The notes: a model not told the origin generated them from the sequence alone. A DNA stretch of 64,000 nucleotides from G963665185 sp049723905 (GCF_049723905.1 NZ_JBJKFD010000001.1:4340001-4404000); one strand, 5' to 3'; shown: positions 38,651-47,881, numbered from the stretch's first letter. Numbers and translations: made by a program.

Positions 38651-39097
38651 ATGGTTGGGCCTGTGACGATGATATGGCTGAAAAACGACATTCAGGAGCT
38701 GTCCCGTCTGTGTCAGGAGCTTGAAGTCTTTGCGGAACGATGCGGGCTGCCCCCGAAAGTCGTCTTCGATTTGAGCCTTGCCCTGGACGAATTGGTTACA
38801 AACATTATTTCTTATGGTTTTCCTGAAAACGGGGAGCACGACATTCTTGTTGAGTTGTCCATGGAAAACGATGTTGTTCGCCTGCGCATTGAGGATGACG
38901 GAACACCGTTCAACCCATTGAACATGGCCGAGCCGGACACCAGTGCGCCCCTGGAAGAGCGGCAGATCGGCGGACTGGGGATCCATTTTGTCAAACATCT
39001 TATGTCCAGTGTGGAATATGAACGCAGTGGAACGAAAAACATACTGCGCATAACCAAGGACTGCTCCGGTAGTTGCGCTTGCTTAGGGAAAGGATAA
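38651..39097 (+). CDS. RsbW-like serine kinase / anti-sigma factor
   Basis: A 148-residue GHKL ATPase of the RsbW/SpoIIAB type. The N-box is LALDELVTNIISYGF (about 45-59), the G1 box IEDDGTPFNPL, and the G2 box QIGGLGIHFVKHLM. These kinases phosphorylate a STAS antagonist on Ser or Thr and may hold a sigma factor or another partner. The STAS protein is encoded 4 bp downstream, making this a partner-switching pair. No sigma factor gene is nearby. Confidence 0.92.
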   Translation: MVGPVTMIWLKNDIQELSRLCQELEVFAERCGLPPKVVFDLSLALDELVTNIISYGFPENGEHDILVELSMENDVVRLRIEDDGTPFNPLNMAEPDTSAPLEERQIGGLGIHFVKHLMSSVEYERSGTKNILRITKDCSGSCACLGKG

Positions 39098-39101
39098 AAG
39101 C

Positions 39102-39434
39102 ATGGATATTCAGGAAAAAACGGACGATGGAATTCTTGTGCTGAGCATTTCCGGAAGGCTCGATTCGGCCACCTCTCCGGTTTTCGAGGAAAACCTGCTG
39201 GGAAAAATCAAGGCCGGCAACACGCGGCTGGTACTCGACTTTGGTCCTTTGGAGTATATTTCCAGTGCCGGGCTGCGGGTTCTGTTGAAGGCAACAAGGG
39301 AACTCAAGACAACGGGCGGGATCATGGTCATCTGTTCCGTTCGGGATTATATTCAGGAGGTCTTTGATCTCTCCGGATTTTCCAGCGTGTTTACCATGAC
39401 GGGCACCCTGGAGGACGCACAGGCGGCCTGTTAG
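39102..39434 (+). CDS. STAS-domain anti-sigma factor antagonist (RsbV-like)
   Basis: A 110-residue STAS protein. The conserved phosphorylation region reads LEYISSAGLRVLLKA, with Ser in the DS/SS-AGL position that RsbW-type kinases modify. The N-terminal strand pattern (GILVLSISGRLDSATSPVFEE) is typical. It is the last gene of the operon, directly after the RsbW-like kinase. The matching PP2C phosphatase may be the SpoIIE-type protein at 58539-60137. Confidence 0.93.
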   Translation: MDIQEKTDDGILVLSISGRLDSATSPVFEENLLGKIKAGNTRLVLDFGPLEYISSAGLRVLLKATRELKTTGGIMVICSVRDYIQEVFDLSGFSSVFTMTGTLEDAQAAC

Positions 39435-39601
39435 TTTCGACTACCCGTTGCGAAATCGGCTTGGAAAAGGCTTTCCTGGCTGAAATGTGCAATCGGAGGC
39501 AGCGTGACAGGGTGTCTTATTTTATCTAAGTCCTCCTGATAAAACGTGCAGGTCGGTTGCGCAGGACTTTTGGGCCGCTGCTGATTGACATCCGGCGTGG
39601 T

Positions 39602-39658
39602 CCAACGAGAAACAGCGCATTGAAAAGATCATCTTTTCAATGCGCTGTTTCTCGTTGG
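39602..39658. repeat. Perfect 28-bp inverted repeat
   Basis: Positions 39602-39629 and 39631-39658 are exact reverse complements separated by one base. There is no T-run on either side, so it is not an ordinary terminator. It lies between the STAS gene and the next promoter. Confidence 0.9.
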
Positions 39659-39688
39659 GAGAAGTGCGTTTACAAAAGGGTATATTTG

Positions 39689-39716
39689 TTGATAATTGTC
39701 TATATTTGGATATAAA
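39689..39716 (+). promoter_or_regulatory. Candidate promoter of the 39772 gene
   Basis: TTGATA and TATAAA with a 16-bp spacer in an AT-rich stretch, 55 bp before the start codon. Confidence 0.45.
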
Positions 39717-39771
39717 TATATCGGTGTGTCTTTGCGGTCGGTTCGCATGGTTTGTCGTGTAAGGGGGGGAT

Positions 39772-40779
39772 ATGCTGTTCCTGCACAAGAATGCCGATAA
39801 GTGGGCCCATATCGCCGTGTATACCGGGGCTCGTCCCAAAGGGCACGAAGCGGATTACGAACGGGTTACCGCGGAGACGAAAGATACTGTCTGGGAACGA
39901 GTGTCATACTTGGCCGAGCAGTTTGATATTCCCCAGCCGGATCTGCCCGGCATGAAAATCATTTTTGATGATTGGGTAAAGGCGTCTTCGTTCGACCTGG
40001 AGCAGGAGAACATTTACAAGATGATGGCCCCTGCAGGCATGGCAACGCGCAAGAAGGAAGGAATTAAGGCCGAATGGCGCTATTACAACAACTACACCGA
40101 TCTTGTGCTTGCGTTGTATGGTGAGGTCTGCTCTCTGGATAATCTCAAGGTGGAAAATAATGTGGCCGCATATCTTTTGAACTCCCCAAAGATAAATGCC
40201 CTTCTGGTTTCCGTGGCAACCAAGATTACCATTTATGCCGAGAAAATTTTCAGCGAGGGGCGTGACAAGCTTGTCCAGGGCAACTACAGGACGCTGCATC
40301 TCGGGGTTGATTCGTGGCAGAAGTGGACAAGCCAGTTCGAGAGTATGGAGTCCAAGGAGCTTGTCCCTGTACTTTACGACATCACCATGAGCTTTAAGAA
40401 GCCCCTCAACTGGACAGAGCCTCTCATGGACCAGGATAAAATTACAAAAGACAACATGCGGATGAATGTCAGTACACCGGAGGAAGACTTTTACTGGGCT
40501 TCCAGGGCCCGCTGGGCGAACGTCCCCATATGGGCGGCTCCCTCGTATACGGCGCAATTAATGTTGCTGGTGGCGCAGAATGCCGGGGCGGATACGGATG
40601 AAATTCGGGCGTTCGCCTATGGTATCTTCGCATACTGGAATCAGTGCTACCCGCATACGGCCACACCGATTCATCGTATGTACGGCGTTATGACTGCCGC
40701 GCAAGAGTTCGGTGTTCCTGACTACGCCTGCAACCCGAGGCATATGTATTTGCACGCGGTGAGCTTTACCTTGTTGTAA
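39772..40779 (+). CDS. Conserved-looking protein of unknown function
   Basis: A 335-residue soluble protein that I do not recognise. It has no signal peptide or membrane segment and is rich in aromatic residues (many Trp and Tyr, such as WRYYNNYTDL and RARWANVPIWAAPSYT). Codon use looks like that of the neighbours and a GGGGGGA purine stretch precedes the ATG, so I take it as a real gene. It stands alone between the ABC/partner-switching operon and the minus-strand HD-GYP gene. Confidence 0.72.
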   Translation: MLFLHKNADKWAHIAVYTGARPKGHEADYERVTAETKDTVWERVSYLAEQFDIPQPDLPGMKIIFDDWVKASSFDLEQENIYKMMAPAGMATRKKEGIKAEWRYYNNYTDLVLALYGEVCSLDNLKVENNVAAYLLNSPKINALLVSVATKITIYAEKIFSEGRDKLVQGNYRTLHLGVDSWQKWTSQFESMESKELVPVLYDITMSFKKPLNWTEPLMDQDKITKDNMRMNVSTPEEDFYWASRARWANVPIWAAPSYTAQLMLLVAQNAGADTDEIRAFAYGIFAYWNQCYPHTATPIHRMYGVMTAAQEFGVPDYACNPRHMYLHAVSFTLL

Positions 40780-40836
40780 CGACTATTGCAGATTTTCCCA
40801 AAAGGTCTGTTCCGCGATCTTTAAACGCGTGTTTCA

Positions 40837-41907
40837 TCATTCGGAAGGGCTAGCGGCAGCCATATCCGTCTCGTGTGCTTCCCGTATACGGTTCACCTCC
40901 GGCTGCAAGTCCATAAAGCACTCCACGACCACAGGGTCGAAGTGGGTTCCGTTTTCCTCGCAGATAGTCTCCACGGCCTTGTCCACAGGCCAGGCCGCCT
41001 TGTACGGTCGTACCGAAGTCAGGGCATCGAAGACGTCGCACAGGCCGACGATCCTGCCGCTTATGGGAATGTCCTTTCCGGCCAGCCCGTTGGGGTATCC
41101 TTTGCCGTCCCAGCGTTCGTGGTGGGTGAGGGCGATGGTGCGGGCGGTCTGCAACAGGGAGTACTTGCCGTTGGAGAGAATTTCCGCCCCTATGGTGGTA
41201 TGCGTCTTCATTATTTCCCATTCGCTTGGGTCCAGCTTGCCCGGCTTGCGCAAAATATGGTCGGGAATGCCTATCTTGCCCACGTCGTGCATGGGGCTGG
41301 CAACGTAGATTTCCTCGCACAAATCATGCGAAAGCCCCATGTTATCGGCGATCAGCTTGCAATAGTGGCTCATGCGCAGGATATGGTCTCCCGTGTCGGT
41401 GTCTCTGTATTCCGCGGCCATGGAAAGGCGTCTGATGAGGTCGATGCGGGTATCGGAGAGTTCCCTGGTGCGTTCCTGCACGCGCTGCTCAAGGGTGGCG
41501 TTCTGATTTTTGAGCGACAATTGGGCTCTTTCAAGAGCCAGATGGGTGCTTACCCGCGCCTTGACCTCGATCAGTTCCACGGGCTTGGTGATGAAGTCCA
41601 CGCCACCAGCCTGGAAGGCTCGTGCCTTTTCCGAGGAATCGGTAAGGGCGGTGATGAATATAACCGGGATATCTGCGGTGTTCGGATTCTCCTTCAGCTT
41701 CTCGCAGACCTGATACCCGTTCATTTCCGGCATCATCACGTCCAGAAGGATGATGTCTGGCTGGAGGGCTTCGACCATGTCGAGAGCCTGCCTGCCATTG
41801 GTCGCCACGGATATCTTATATTCGTCCCGCAACGCGCCGATCAGAATCTTGAGATTGGGCCGGTTGTCGTCGACAAGGAGGATTCTCGGAAGATTAGAGG
41901 TGGACAT
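40837..41907 (-). CDS. Response regulator with HD-GYP phosphodiesterase domain
   Basis: A 356-residue RpfG-type protein. Receiver: ILLVDDN (residues 9-15) and phosphoacceptor IILLDVMMPEMNG (Asp56). A coiled coil (about 130-155) leads to an HD-GYP domain with MHDVGKIGIPD and HHERWDGKGYPNGL, the motifs that bind metals and hydrolyse cyclic di-GMP. It starts 3 bp after the end of the hybrid kinase gene upstream, so the kinase is probably its phosphodonor, and the pair would tune c-di-GMP. Confidence 0.94.
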   Translation of the reverse strand: MSTSNLPRILLVDDNRPNLKILIGALRDEYKISVATNGRQALDMVEALQPDIILLDVMMPEMNGYQVCEKLKENPNTADIPVIFITALTDSSEKARAFQAGGVDFITKPVELIEVKARVSTHLALERAQLSLKNQNATLEQRVQERTRELSDTRIDLIRRLSMAAEYRDTDTGDHILRMSHYCKLIADNMGLSHDLCEEIYVASPMHDVGKIGIPDHILRKPGKLDPSEWEIMKTHTTIGAEILSNGKYSLLQTARTIALTHHERWDGKGYPNGLAGKDIPISGRIVGLCDVFDALTSVRPYKAAWPVDKAVETICEENGTHFDPVVVECFMDLQPEVNRIREAHETDMAAASPSE

Positions 41908-41910
41908 TGA

Positions 41911-44700
41911 TTATATTCCTGAACTTTTCTGGTCGGTTGTTTCTTCGGAAACAGGTTGTGCCTCGGATTTGATCTGCTCTGCCAGCAACCTGAGCCGGTC
42001 AAAATCGAATTCTTCCAAAGCCTGCGTCATTGCCGGGACTTCATCCTGGACAAATTGGGGAATAGAGAGGCCTTCCATGCGTTCCAGGATTTTTTCGATG
42101 ACCACCGGGTCCTGCGTCTGTATCCCGGACTCAAGATCCTTGAGAAAGATGAGCAAACCGTCCGACGTGAGGCTCTGCACGGGATGGGTGGTCTGTTTGT
42201 CCTCCGGATGGTGGCTCTCCCCGAGGGTGTTTTTCGAGAGCCAGCGGAGCAGAATCCGGTGGAGTTGGCGCTGTTCAATGGGTTTGGTGATGTAATCGTC
42301 CATTCCCCGCTGGAGGCAGCGTGTCCGATAACCGGACACGGCATGCGCGGTCATGGCGATGATGGGCAGGGTTTCGAGGCCGGCCATCTGGCGGATGCGC
42401 GCGGTGGTTTCGAATCCGTCCATTTCCGGCATCTGTATGTCCATGAATACCAGGTCGAAAGTGGATTTTTCCAGCAGGTCCAGGGCTTCCAGACCGTTTG
42501 CTGCAATGGTTACCTGAAACTCGAAAAGAGCCAGGGATTCTCTTATCACATGCTGGTTCAGCACGTTGTCTTCCACTACGAGGATGCGCGCGCCCTTGAA
42601 GCGCCGCAGACTTGCGGCCTCCTGCCCCAGAACGATCCGCCCAACGGGGGAGGCCTGCTCATCGTGGTGGCCGAAAACTCCCATTATCGAATTGAAGAGT
42701 TGGGACTGCTTGACGGGTTTGAGCAAAAAGTCCGCTACCCCGTATTGCTTGGCGATCATGGCCTCGTTTTCTCTGCCGAATGCGGTCAGCATGATCACGG
42801 GAATTTCATGGTACGCTTCACTCTCGTGAAGCTCCTTGGCCAGCTCCAGCCCGTTTTTTCCGGGCATGCGGCAATCCAGGCAGATCAGGTCGTAAGGTTT
42901 TTCCCGGCATGTGGCGTCAAGCCTTTCCAGGGCCTGCTTGGCAGAGGCGGCGCTGTCGGTACGTATTCCGAATCCTTGCAGGATTTTTTCTATTACCCGC
43001 ATCTGGGTGGGGTTGTCCTCCACTACCAAGGCGTGCAGGTCGTGCAGGTCCGGAGGCAGAACAAAGGAACATTCCTGGCAGCTTGCATCCCGTGCCAGGG
43101 GAACGGTGAAAGCGAATGTGCTGCCGTGGCCTTCCTGGCTGTAAAGATGGATGCGGCCCCCCATTTTTTCCGTAAGCCTTTTGCAGATGGCAAGCCCCAG
43201 CCCCGTGCCGCCGTATTGCCGTGTGGTGGAATTGTCGGCCTGGGTAAATGACGAAAAAAGGGAGGTCTGAACTTCCTCCGGAATGCCCGGGCCGGTGTCG
43301 CGTACCGAAAAATTGAGCCATACCTTGTGGTCGCTTTTTTCCTGGCACGTCACGGTAATGTGTATTTCTCCCTGTTCCGTGAATTTCAGGGCGTTGCTGA
43401 CCAAGTTCACCAGAATCTGGCGCAACCGGTAGGGGTCTCCCATGAGCGCATCGGGCACGTCGGAGTCGATTTCAAGGATCAGCTCCAGCCCTTTGGTGGC
43501 GCATTGGCCGAGGTACATGTCGGCCACTTCTTCCAGCACCAGCTTCAGATTGAAGGGAATTGTTTCCAGCTCCAGCTTGCCGGCTTCGACCTTGGAGAAG
43601 TCCAGCACCTGGTTGATGAGGCGCAGCAGCGAGCGCGATGAGGAATGGATGATCCGCAGAAAGTTGAGCACCCTGCTCGGAGGAGAACTTTCCAGAGCCA
43701 GATCGGTCATCCCGATGATGGCATTCAGAGGCGTACGGATTTCGTGGCTCATATTGGCCAGAAAGCAACTCTTGGTCTGGTTGGCTTCTTCGGCCTTATC
43801 CCTGGCAATGACGAGCTTCCGGTTGGCATTTTCCAGCTCTTTTGTGCGCTCAAACACCAATTGTTCCAGTTTTTCGTTGTACACCTTGAGCTGGCTGTCC
43901 CTGTCCTGGATTTCATCCAGCATTTCATTGATGTTGGCGTACAACAGACCGATTTCATCGGGTGGTGCTGGAGGCATGCGCAAGGAGTAATTGCGTTGGT
44001 GCGTTACTCTCTGGACCATTTCCGAGAGGCGGAGCACAGGCAGGATGAGGTTGCGCTTGAGAAACCAGAGCAGCATCAGAACAAGAACGACCCCCACGAT
44101 GAACCAGCGTATGCTGTTGGCGACCATGGTGATATGCAGCTGCTTTTTTTTGAACCAGGGAGTGACGGCAATATCCACCGTGGCCATGCTGTGGCCGTTG
44201 AGAGTGACATTCCCCCGGAAATGGTGAACTTCGGGCTGTGTGCCGTTGGAAGGCCAATATGTGTGGTCTGCCTTTTTTTCCTGTTTTCCCTCATAAATGG
44301 TGCCCTCGTTGTTGCTGAGCACAATGGAGCACACGTTGGGGTTGGCCATTTCCGAGTCGAGAATGCGGTGGATTGTGGTATCGTCCAGATCCCATAGCGG
44401 CAGGGTAAGGCTTTGCGTCAGCCTGTTGAGGATGTTGGTGCCTGTCTGATAGATTTCACTATGGATGCGCTGCAGTTGTGTCTGGTAGTCGTAGACGTCA
44501 ATGGCGACAAAGACGCACAAACCCATCAGGGCAAGCTGCATGATGACTTTCGCCTGGATGTGGCGGTTGACAAAGCGGAGAGGGGAACAAATTGCCATTG
44601 TTTTGATGGGTTGGGGCATTTGGGGCGAACGTAATGTTCGCGAAAAAATGAGTGAAAATGGCATGCCGTGCCAACGAAGCGTAAAGACGGCTGCAATCAT
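41911..44700 (-). CDS. Membrane hybrid histidine kinase with two receivers
   Basis: A large sensor kinase of about 890-930 residues. Two membrane helices (AKVIMQLALMGLCVFVAIDV and IRWFIVGVVLVLMLLWFL) flank a periplasmic domain; then HAMP, a coiled coil, HisKA (MSHEIRTPLNAIIGMTD), HATPase (ILVNLVSNALKF, RDTGPGIPEE, GTGLGLAICKRL) and two receivers (LICLDCRMPGKNG and LVFMDIQMPEMDG). There is no Hpt motif at the C-terminus, so an external Hpt such as 5480-5788 may be used. The start is uncertain: ATGs at 44700, 44664, 44619 and 44598 all lack a good Shine-Dalgarno, and a hairpin at 44625-44641 favours one of the last two. Confidence 0.9.
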   Translation of the reverse strand: MIAAVFTLRWHGMPFSLIFSRTLRSPQMPQPIKTMAICSPLRFVNRHIQAKVIMQLALMGLCVFVAIDVYDYQTQLQRIHSEIYQTGTNILNRLTQSLTLPLWDLDDTTIHRILDSEMANPNVCSIVLSNNEGTIYEGKQEKKADHTYWPSNGTQPEVHHFRGNVTLNGHSMATVDIAVTPWFKKKQLHITMVANSIRWFIVGVVLVLMLLWFLKRNLILPVLRLSEMVQRVTHQRNYSLRMPPAPPDEIGLLYANINEMLDEIQDRDSQLKVYNEKLEQLVFERTKELENANRKLVIARDKAEEANQTKSCFLANMSHEIRTPLNAIIGMTDLALESSPPSRVLNFLRIIHSSSRSLLRLINQVLDFSKVEAGKLELETIPFNLKLVLEEVADMYLGQCATKGLELILEIDSDVPDALMGDPYRLRQILVNLVSNALKFTEQGEIHITVTCQEKSDHKVWLNFSVRDTGPGIPEEVQTSLFSSFTQADNSTTRQYGGTGLGLAICKRLTEKMGGRIHLYSQEGHGSTFAFTVPLARDASCQECSFVLPPDLHDLHALVVEDNPTQMRVIEKILQGFGIRTDSAASAKQALERLDATCREKPYDLICLDCRMPGKNGLELAKELHESEAYHEIPVIMLTAFGRENEAMIAKQYGVADFLLKPVKQSQLFNSIMGVFGHHDEQASPVGRIVLGQEAASLRRFKGARILVVEDNVLNQHVIRESLALFEFQVTIAANGLEALDLLEKSTFDLVFMDIQMPEMDGFETTARIRQMAGLETLPIIAMTAHAVSGYRTRCLQRGMDDYITKPIEQRQLHRILLRWLSKNTLGESHHPEDKQTTHPVQSLTSDGLLIFLKDLESGIQTQDPVVIEKILERMEGLSIPQFVQDEVPAMTQALEEFDFDRLRLLAEQIKSEAQPVSEETTDQKSSGI
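44625..44641 (-). promoter_or_regulatory. Inverted repeat at the 5' end of the hybrid kinase gene
   Basis: GCGAAC-GTAAT-GTTCGC. If the true start is downstream (44619 or 44598), this is an operator or leader hairpin. Confidence 0.4.
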
Positions 44701-44790
44701 TTTCCGGGGGGCACTTGCCAGTGCTGTGGCAGCTTACATCATCTAAGATATAATTATGTGAGTGGCAATGTCTATTTTTTGACAGGAAAT

Positions 44791-44828
44791 AAAAAACGCC
44801 CTGAAAACGATGGTGCTTTCAGGGCGTG
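44791..44828 (-). terminator. Terminator of the phosphoglycerate mutase gene
   Basis: CGCCCTGAAA / TTTCAGGGCG stem followed, on the minus strand, by six T residues. Confidence 0.85.
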
Positions 44829-44849
44829 GAACAGTTGGAAATGGTGTGC

Positions 44850-46034
44850 CTAGCGGGCCAGAACCCACGGCAGCAGCTCGTGTCCGGTTTCCAGTACCAG
44901 CCCGGAAGCGGTGCAGGCGGCTTCGTTGAATACAACTCCGGTTTTTTCTTCCAGAGTGTCGGGCCCGGCATAGAGAAAAGGCACCGGGTCGGAAGCATGG
45001 GTGCGGATGGCGATGGGCGTAAGATGGTCGCAGGCAATGAGGTAGCGCGCCTCGGCGCCTAAGGCGGCCACAATGGGGGCGACCACACGTGCATCGAACC
45101 GCTCTATGGATTCGATCTTGTCTGCAATGTTTCCGGCATGGCCGCATTCGTCCGGGGCTTCCAGATGGACGAAAACGAAATCGCCGCCGGACGTGAGGAA
45201 ATCGAGCGCCGCTTCCACCTTGCCTTCGTAGTTGGTGTCCAGCAGGCCCGTTACATCGACCACTTCCGGGGTAGCCATTCCCGCGGCCTTGCCCAGCCCG
45301 CGCACCAGGTCCACGGCCGTAACCACCGCTCCCTTGCAGCCGAAGGTGGCGGCAAAGTCCGGCAGGTGCAGGGGGCGTCCCTGGCCCCAGGGCCAGATGG
45401 AGTTTGCTTTGGTGGGATTGTCCTCGCCGTTCAGAATGTCGGCGGCTTTGCGGACCAGCTCGAACAGTTCCGGGTAGCCTGCAAAGCTTTCCAGATCTTT
45501 GTCCACGGGCTGGTCGGTGATGTCGTGGGGCGGGCGGATATCGGTGGTGGCACCCGGCCCCTTGGCCCCGTTTTTTTCTATCAGCAGGTGGCGGTACTGG
45601 ATGCCGGGCACGAAACGGAAGCGGTCGTCGCCCAGTTCGGCCTGGAGCCGGTGGATGAGCTTGTGGGACTCTGCCGTGGCAATGTGGCCGGAGGAGTAGT
45701 CGCGCATGTGGTCGCCGGGGTGCAACCCGTCCAGGGTGACCACATTGAGACGCCAGATCAGGTCGTCAGGTCCGGCGTCGATGCCCTGGGCTGCCGCTTC
45801 AATGGGGCCGCGTCCGGTATGCAGGTGGGCCGGGTCAAAGCCGAGCAGGCTCATGTTGGCCACGTCGGAACCGGGAGGCATGCCTTCGGGGACCGTGCGG
45901 CACAGGCCCATTGCGCCGCGCCGGGCCAGTGCGTCCATGTGGGGTGTGCGGGCCGCCTGCAAAGGGGTTTTCCCGTCAAGGGCATCGATGGGCCAGTCGC
46001 CCATGCCGTCGGCAATGAGAAAAAGTGTTTTCAT
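44850..46034 (-). CDS. apgM: Cofactor-independent phosphoglycerate mutase (ApgM type)
   Basis: A 394-residue enzyme of the alkaline-phosphatase superfamily that interconverts 3- and 2-phosphoglycerate in glycolysis and gluconeogenesis. Metal-binding and nucleophile segments are LIADGMGDWP (residues 6-15) and GSDVANMSLLGFDP (55-68); later HLEAPDECGHAGN and CDHLTPIAIRTHASDP supply the other metal ligands. The length suits the archaeal-type ApgM rather than the longer GpmI. A terminator follows. There is no close operon partner. Confidence 0.92.
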   Translation of the reverse strand: MKTLFLIADGMGDWPIDALDGKTPLQAARTPHMDALARRGAMGLCRTVPEGMPPGSDVANMSLLGFDPAHLHTGRGPIEAAAQGIDAGPDDLIWRLNVVTLDGLHPGDHMRDYSSGHIATAESHKLIHRLQAELGDDRFRFVPGIQYRHLLIEKNGAKGPGATTDIRPPHDITDQPVDKDLESFAGYPELFELVRKAADILNGEDNPTKANSIWPWGQGRPLHLPDFAATFGCKGAVVTAVDLVRGLGKAAGMATPEVVDVTGLLDTNYEGKVEAALDFLTSGGDFVFVHLEAPDECGHAGNIADKIESIERFDARVVAPIVAALGAEARYLIACDHLTPIAIRTHASDPVPFLYAGPDTLEEKTGVVFNEAACTASGLVLETGHELLPWVLAR

Positions 46035-46332
46035 GGTGTTTCCCGTTGAGTTGCGTATCTCTACTCGCTAATGTTGCGGCCAGGTACATCGTAAAACCAA
46101 AAGGACGGTCGGTAAGCGGTGCCATCGGCGGCGGAGTGAGTTCGCCCTGCGTTCAGGCGCTGGAAGGTCGGCCCGCATTGGGGTCCGAGTTGCGCGTCTG
46201 TGCAAATCATGTTTTGTATAATTTGCGAATGGCACAGTCGTCATAACGTGTTTTGCAGTCGCTGAAAACCGCGGGCTGGCTCTGCGGAAGGTCAAAAAAA
46301 ATCATGTTCTGCTGCAGCGGAGTAACCTGTTT
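46035..46332. other. Divergent intergenic region
   Basis: About 300 bp between apgM and the CDF gene. No riboswitch consensus or strong promoter could be named with confidence. Confidence 0.35.
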
Positions 46333-47256
46333 ATGAGCCTTGGAATACGCAAGTACGCCTATCTTTCCATTGCCGCGTCCATAGCCACCATCGTGCTGAA
46401 GTTCGGTGCGTACTACCTTACCGACTCTGTCGGCCTGCTCTCCGATGCGGCCGAGTCGCTGGTGAACCTTGCGGCAGGCATAATGGCCCTGATCGCCCTT
46501 ACCGTGGCGCATATGCCGCCGGATTCGGACCACGCTTATGGTCACGGAAAGGCCGAGTTCTTTTCCAGCGGGGTGGAGGGCATTCTCATTCTGGTGGCAT
46601 CCGTGGGCATTGCCGTGGCTGCCATCTCCCGCTTTCTCGACCCAAGGCCCATAGAGAATCTGGGGCCGGGGTTGGTGGTGGCTATTGTGGCCGCGGCAGT
46701 CAATTTTTTCACGGCCCGGGCCATGTTCAAGGCTGGCAAAGAATACGATTCCATTACTCTGGAAGCCGACGCGAAACACCTGATGACGGACGTGTACACG
46801 TCGGTGGGCGTGGTTGCCGGCCTGGGCGTCATGCTCATTGCTCCGGCCTCCCTGCATTTTCTCGATCCGCTCATTGCCGTAACAATGGCCGTGAACATTG
46901 CCTTTGCCGGAGTGGGGCTGATTCGCCGTTCCGCCGCGGGACTTATGGACAGCTCCCTGCCCGAATCCGAAATTGAAACCATCAAGGCTGCCATCAGCGC
47001 CATTCTGAAAGACCGGAAAGCATCGTACCACGACCTGCGGACCCGGAAGGCCGGGGCCAACCGTTTTGTGGAATTTCACCTGCTGGTACCGGGCGAAACC
47101 ATGGTCAAGGACTCCCACGATCTGTGCTGTGCCATCGAGGACCGGATTTGCAAGGAACTTCCCAATGCCAATGTGCTTATTCATGCCGAGCCGTTGGAGG
47201 ACAAGCAGTCCTGGACCGGACAGGACCATTTGGGCGGACGATGCCCCGAGCGTTGA
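46333..47256 (+). CDS. Cation diffusion facilitator family transporter
   Basis: A 307-residue CDF protein with six membrane helices in the first 210 residues and a cytoplasmic ferredoxin-like C-terminal domain. The metal-site motifs are SDAAESLVN in helix 2, PPDSDHAYGHGKAE in the following loop, and DAKHLMTDVYTS in helix 5. The helix 2 site S-D-x-x-E and helix 5 H-x-x-x-D suit Zn, Fe or Mn export by proton antiport; the ion cannot be fixed from sequence. It is followed closely by cytidine deaminase on the same strand. Confidence 0.92.
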   Translation: MSLGIRKYAYLSIAASIATIVLKFGAYYLTDSVGLLSDAAESLVNLAAGIMALIALTVAHMPPDSDHAYGHGKAEFFSSGVEGILILVASVGIAVAAISRFLDPRPIENLGPGLVVAIVAAAVNFFTARAMFKAGKEYDSITLEADAKHLMTDVYTSVGVVAGLGVMLIAPASLHFLDPLIAVTMAVNIAFAGVGLIRRSAAGLMDSSLPESEIETIKAAISAILKDRKASYHDLRTRKAGANRFVEFHLLVPGETMVKDSHDLCCAIEDRICKELPNANVLIHAEPLEDKQSWTGQDHLGGRCPER

Positions 47257-47270
47257 AAAAGGATGGGGTG

Positions 47271-47681
47271 ATGGATTTGCAGGATCTTCTCAGCCTGGCC
47301 CGGAATGCAGCGAACAGGGCCTATGCTCCGTATTCCAAATTTCGGGTCGGCGCGGCAGTGCTGGCCGGTGACCATGTGTTTGTTGGAACCAATGTGGAGA
47401 ACGCAAGCTACGGTTTGAGCCTTTGCGCGGAGCGTTCTGCCCTGTCCGCCTGGATTGCGGCGGGCGGAGAGCAGGCAACAGGCCCGGTAACGGCCGTGGC
47501 CGTGGCCTGTGTGGACGCACCTGCACAGGGCGGAGTCGCCGGAGCCATGCCTTGTGGTGCCTGCCGCCAATGGCTGGTCGAACTCGCCCCGGACGCCCTG
47601 CTCATAGTTCCCGGCATGGAAACACCCATGGCCGTGCGCGATCTCCTTCCCCTGGCTTTTGGCCTGGAGAGGGAGCGGTAA
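47271..47681 (+). CDS. cdd: Cytidine deaminase
   Basis: A 136-residue homotetrameric-type cytidine deaminase. The zinc and catalytic motifs are SLCAERSA (Cys52 zinc, Glu54 proton shuttle) and MPCGACRQW (Cys95, Cys98 zinc). FRVGAA and GTNVENASYG form the substrate pocket. ATG 47271 is chosen with AAGGA upstream; an earlier in-frame ATG at 47241 would overlap the CDF gene. It acts in pyrimidine salvage, which fits the nucleoside phosphorylase encoded convergently at 47884-49200. Confidence 0.93.
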   Translation: MDLQDLLSLARNAANRAYAPYSKFRVGAAVLAGDHVFVGTNVENASYGLSLCAERSALSAWIAAGGEQATGPVTAVAVACVDAPAQGGVAGAMPCGACRQWLVELAPDALLIVPGMETPMAVRDLLPLAFGLERER

Positions 47682-47851
47682 GGCTTTTCAACGGATTGGG
47701 GTTCAGAAAATTTCGCGTGCCGCATTCCGCTATATCCGTTTGATTAAAAATGCAGCAGCATACGCGCACGCAACATGGTGGGCATCGTTCGCCATGCGCC
47801 GCCTGAAGCGGCGCGAGCGACCTGAAAATCGCGTTTTTCTGGTCGCGGTCC

Positions 47852-47881
47852 TTCACAAAATACGTTCACGTATTTTGTGAA
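47852..47881. terminator. Hairpin between cdd and the nucleoside phosphorylase
   Basis: TTCACAAAATACG-TTCA-CGTATTTTGTGAA, 13 perfect base pairs directly after the minus-strand stop. There is no separate T-run; the U-rich arm may suffice. The preceding 47780-47840 (CGCCGCCTGAAGCGGCG, then GACCTGAAAATCGCGTTTTTCTGGTC) resembles 58478-58552. Confidence 0.5.
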
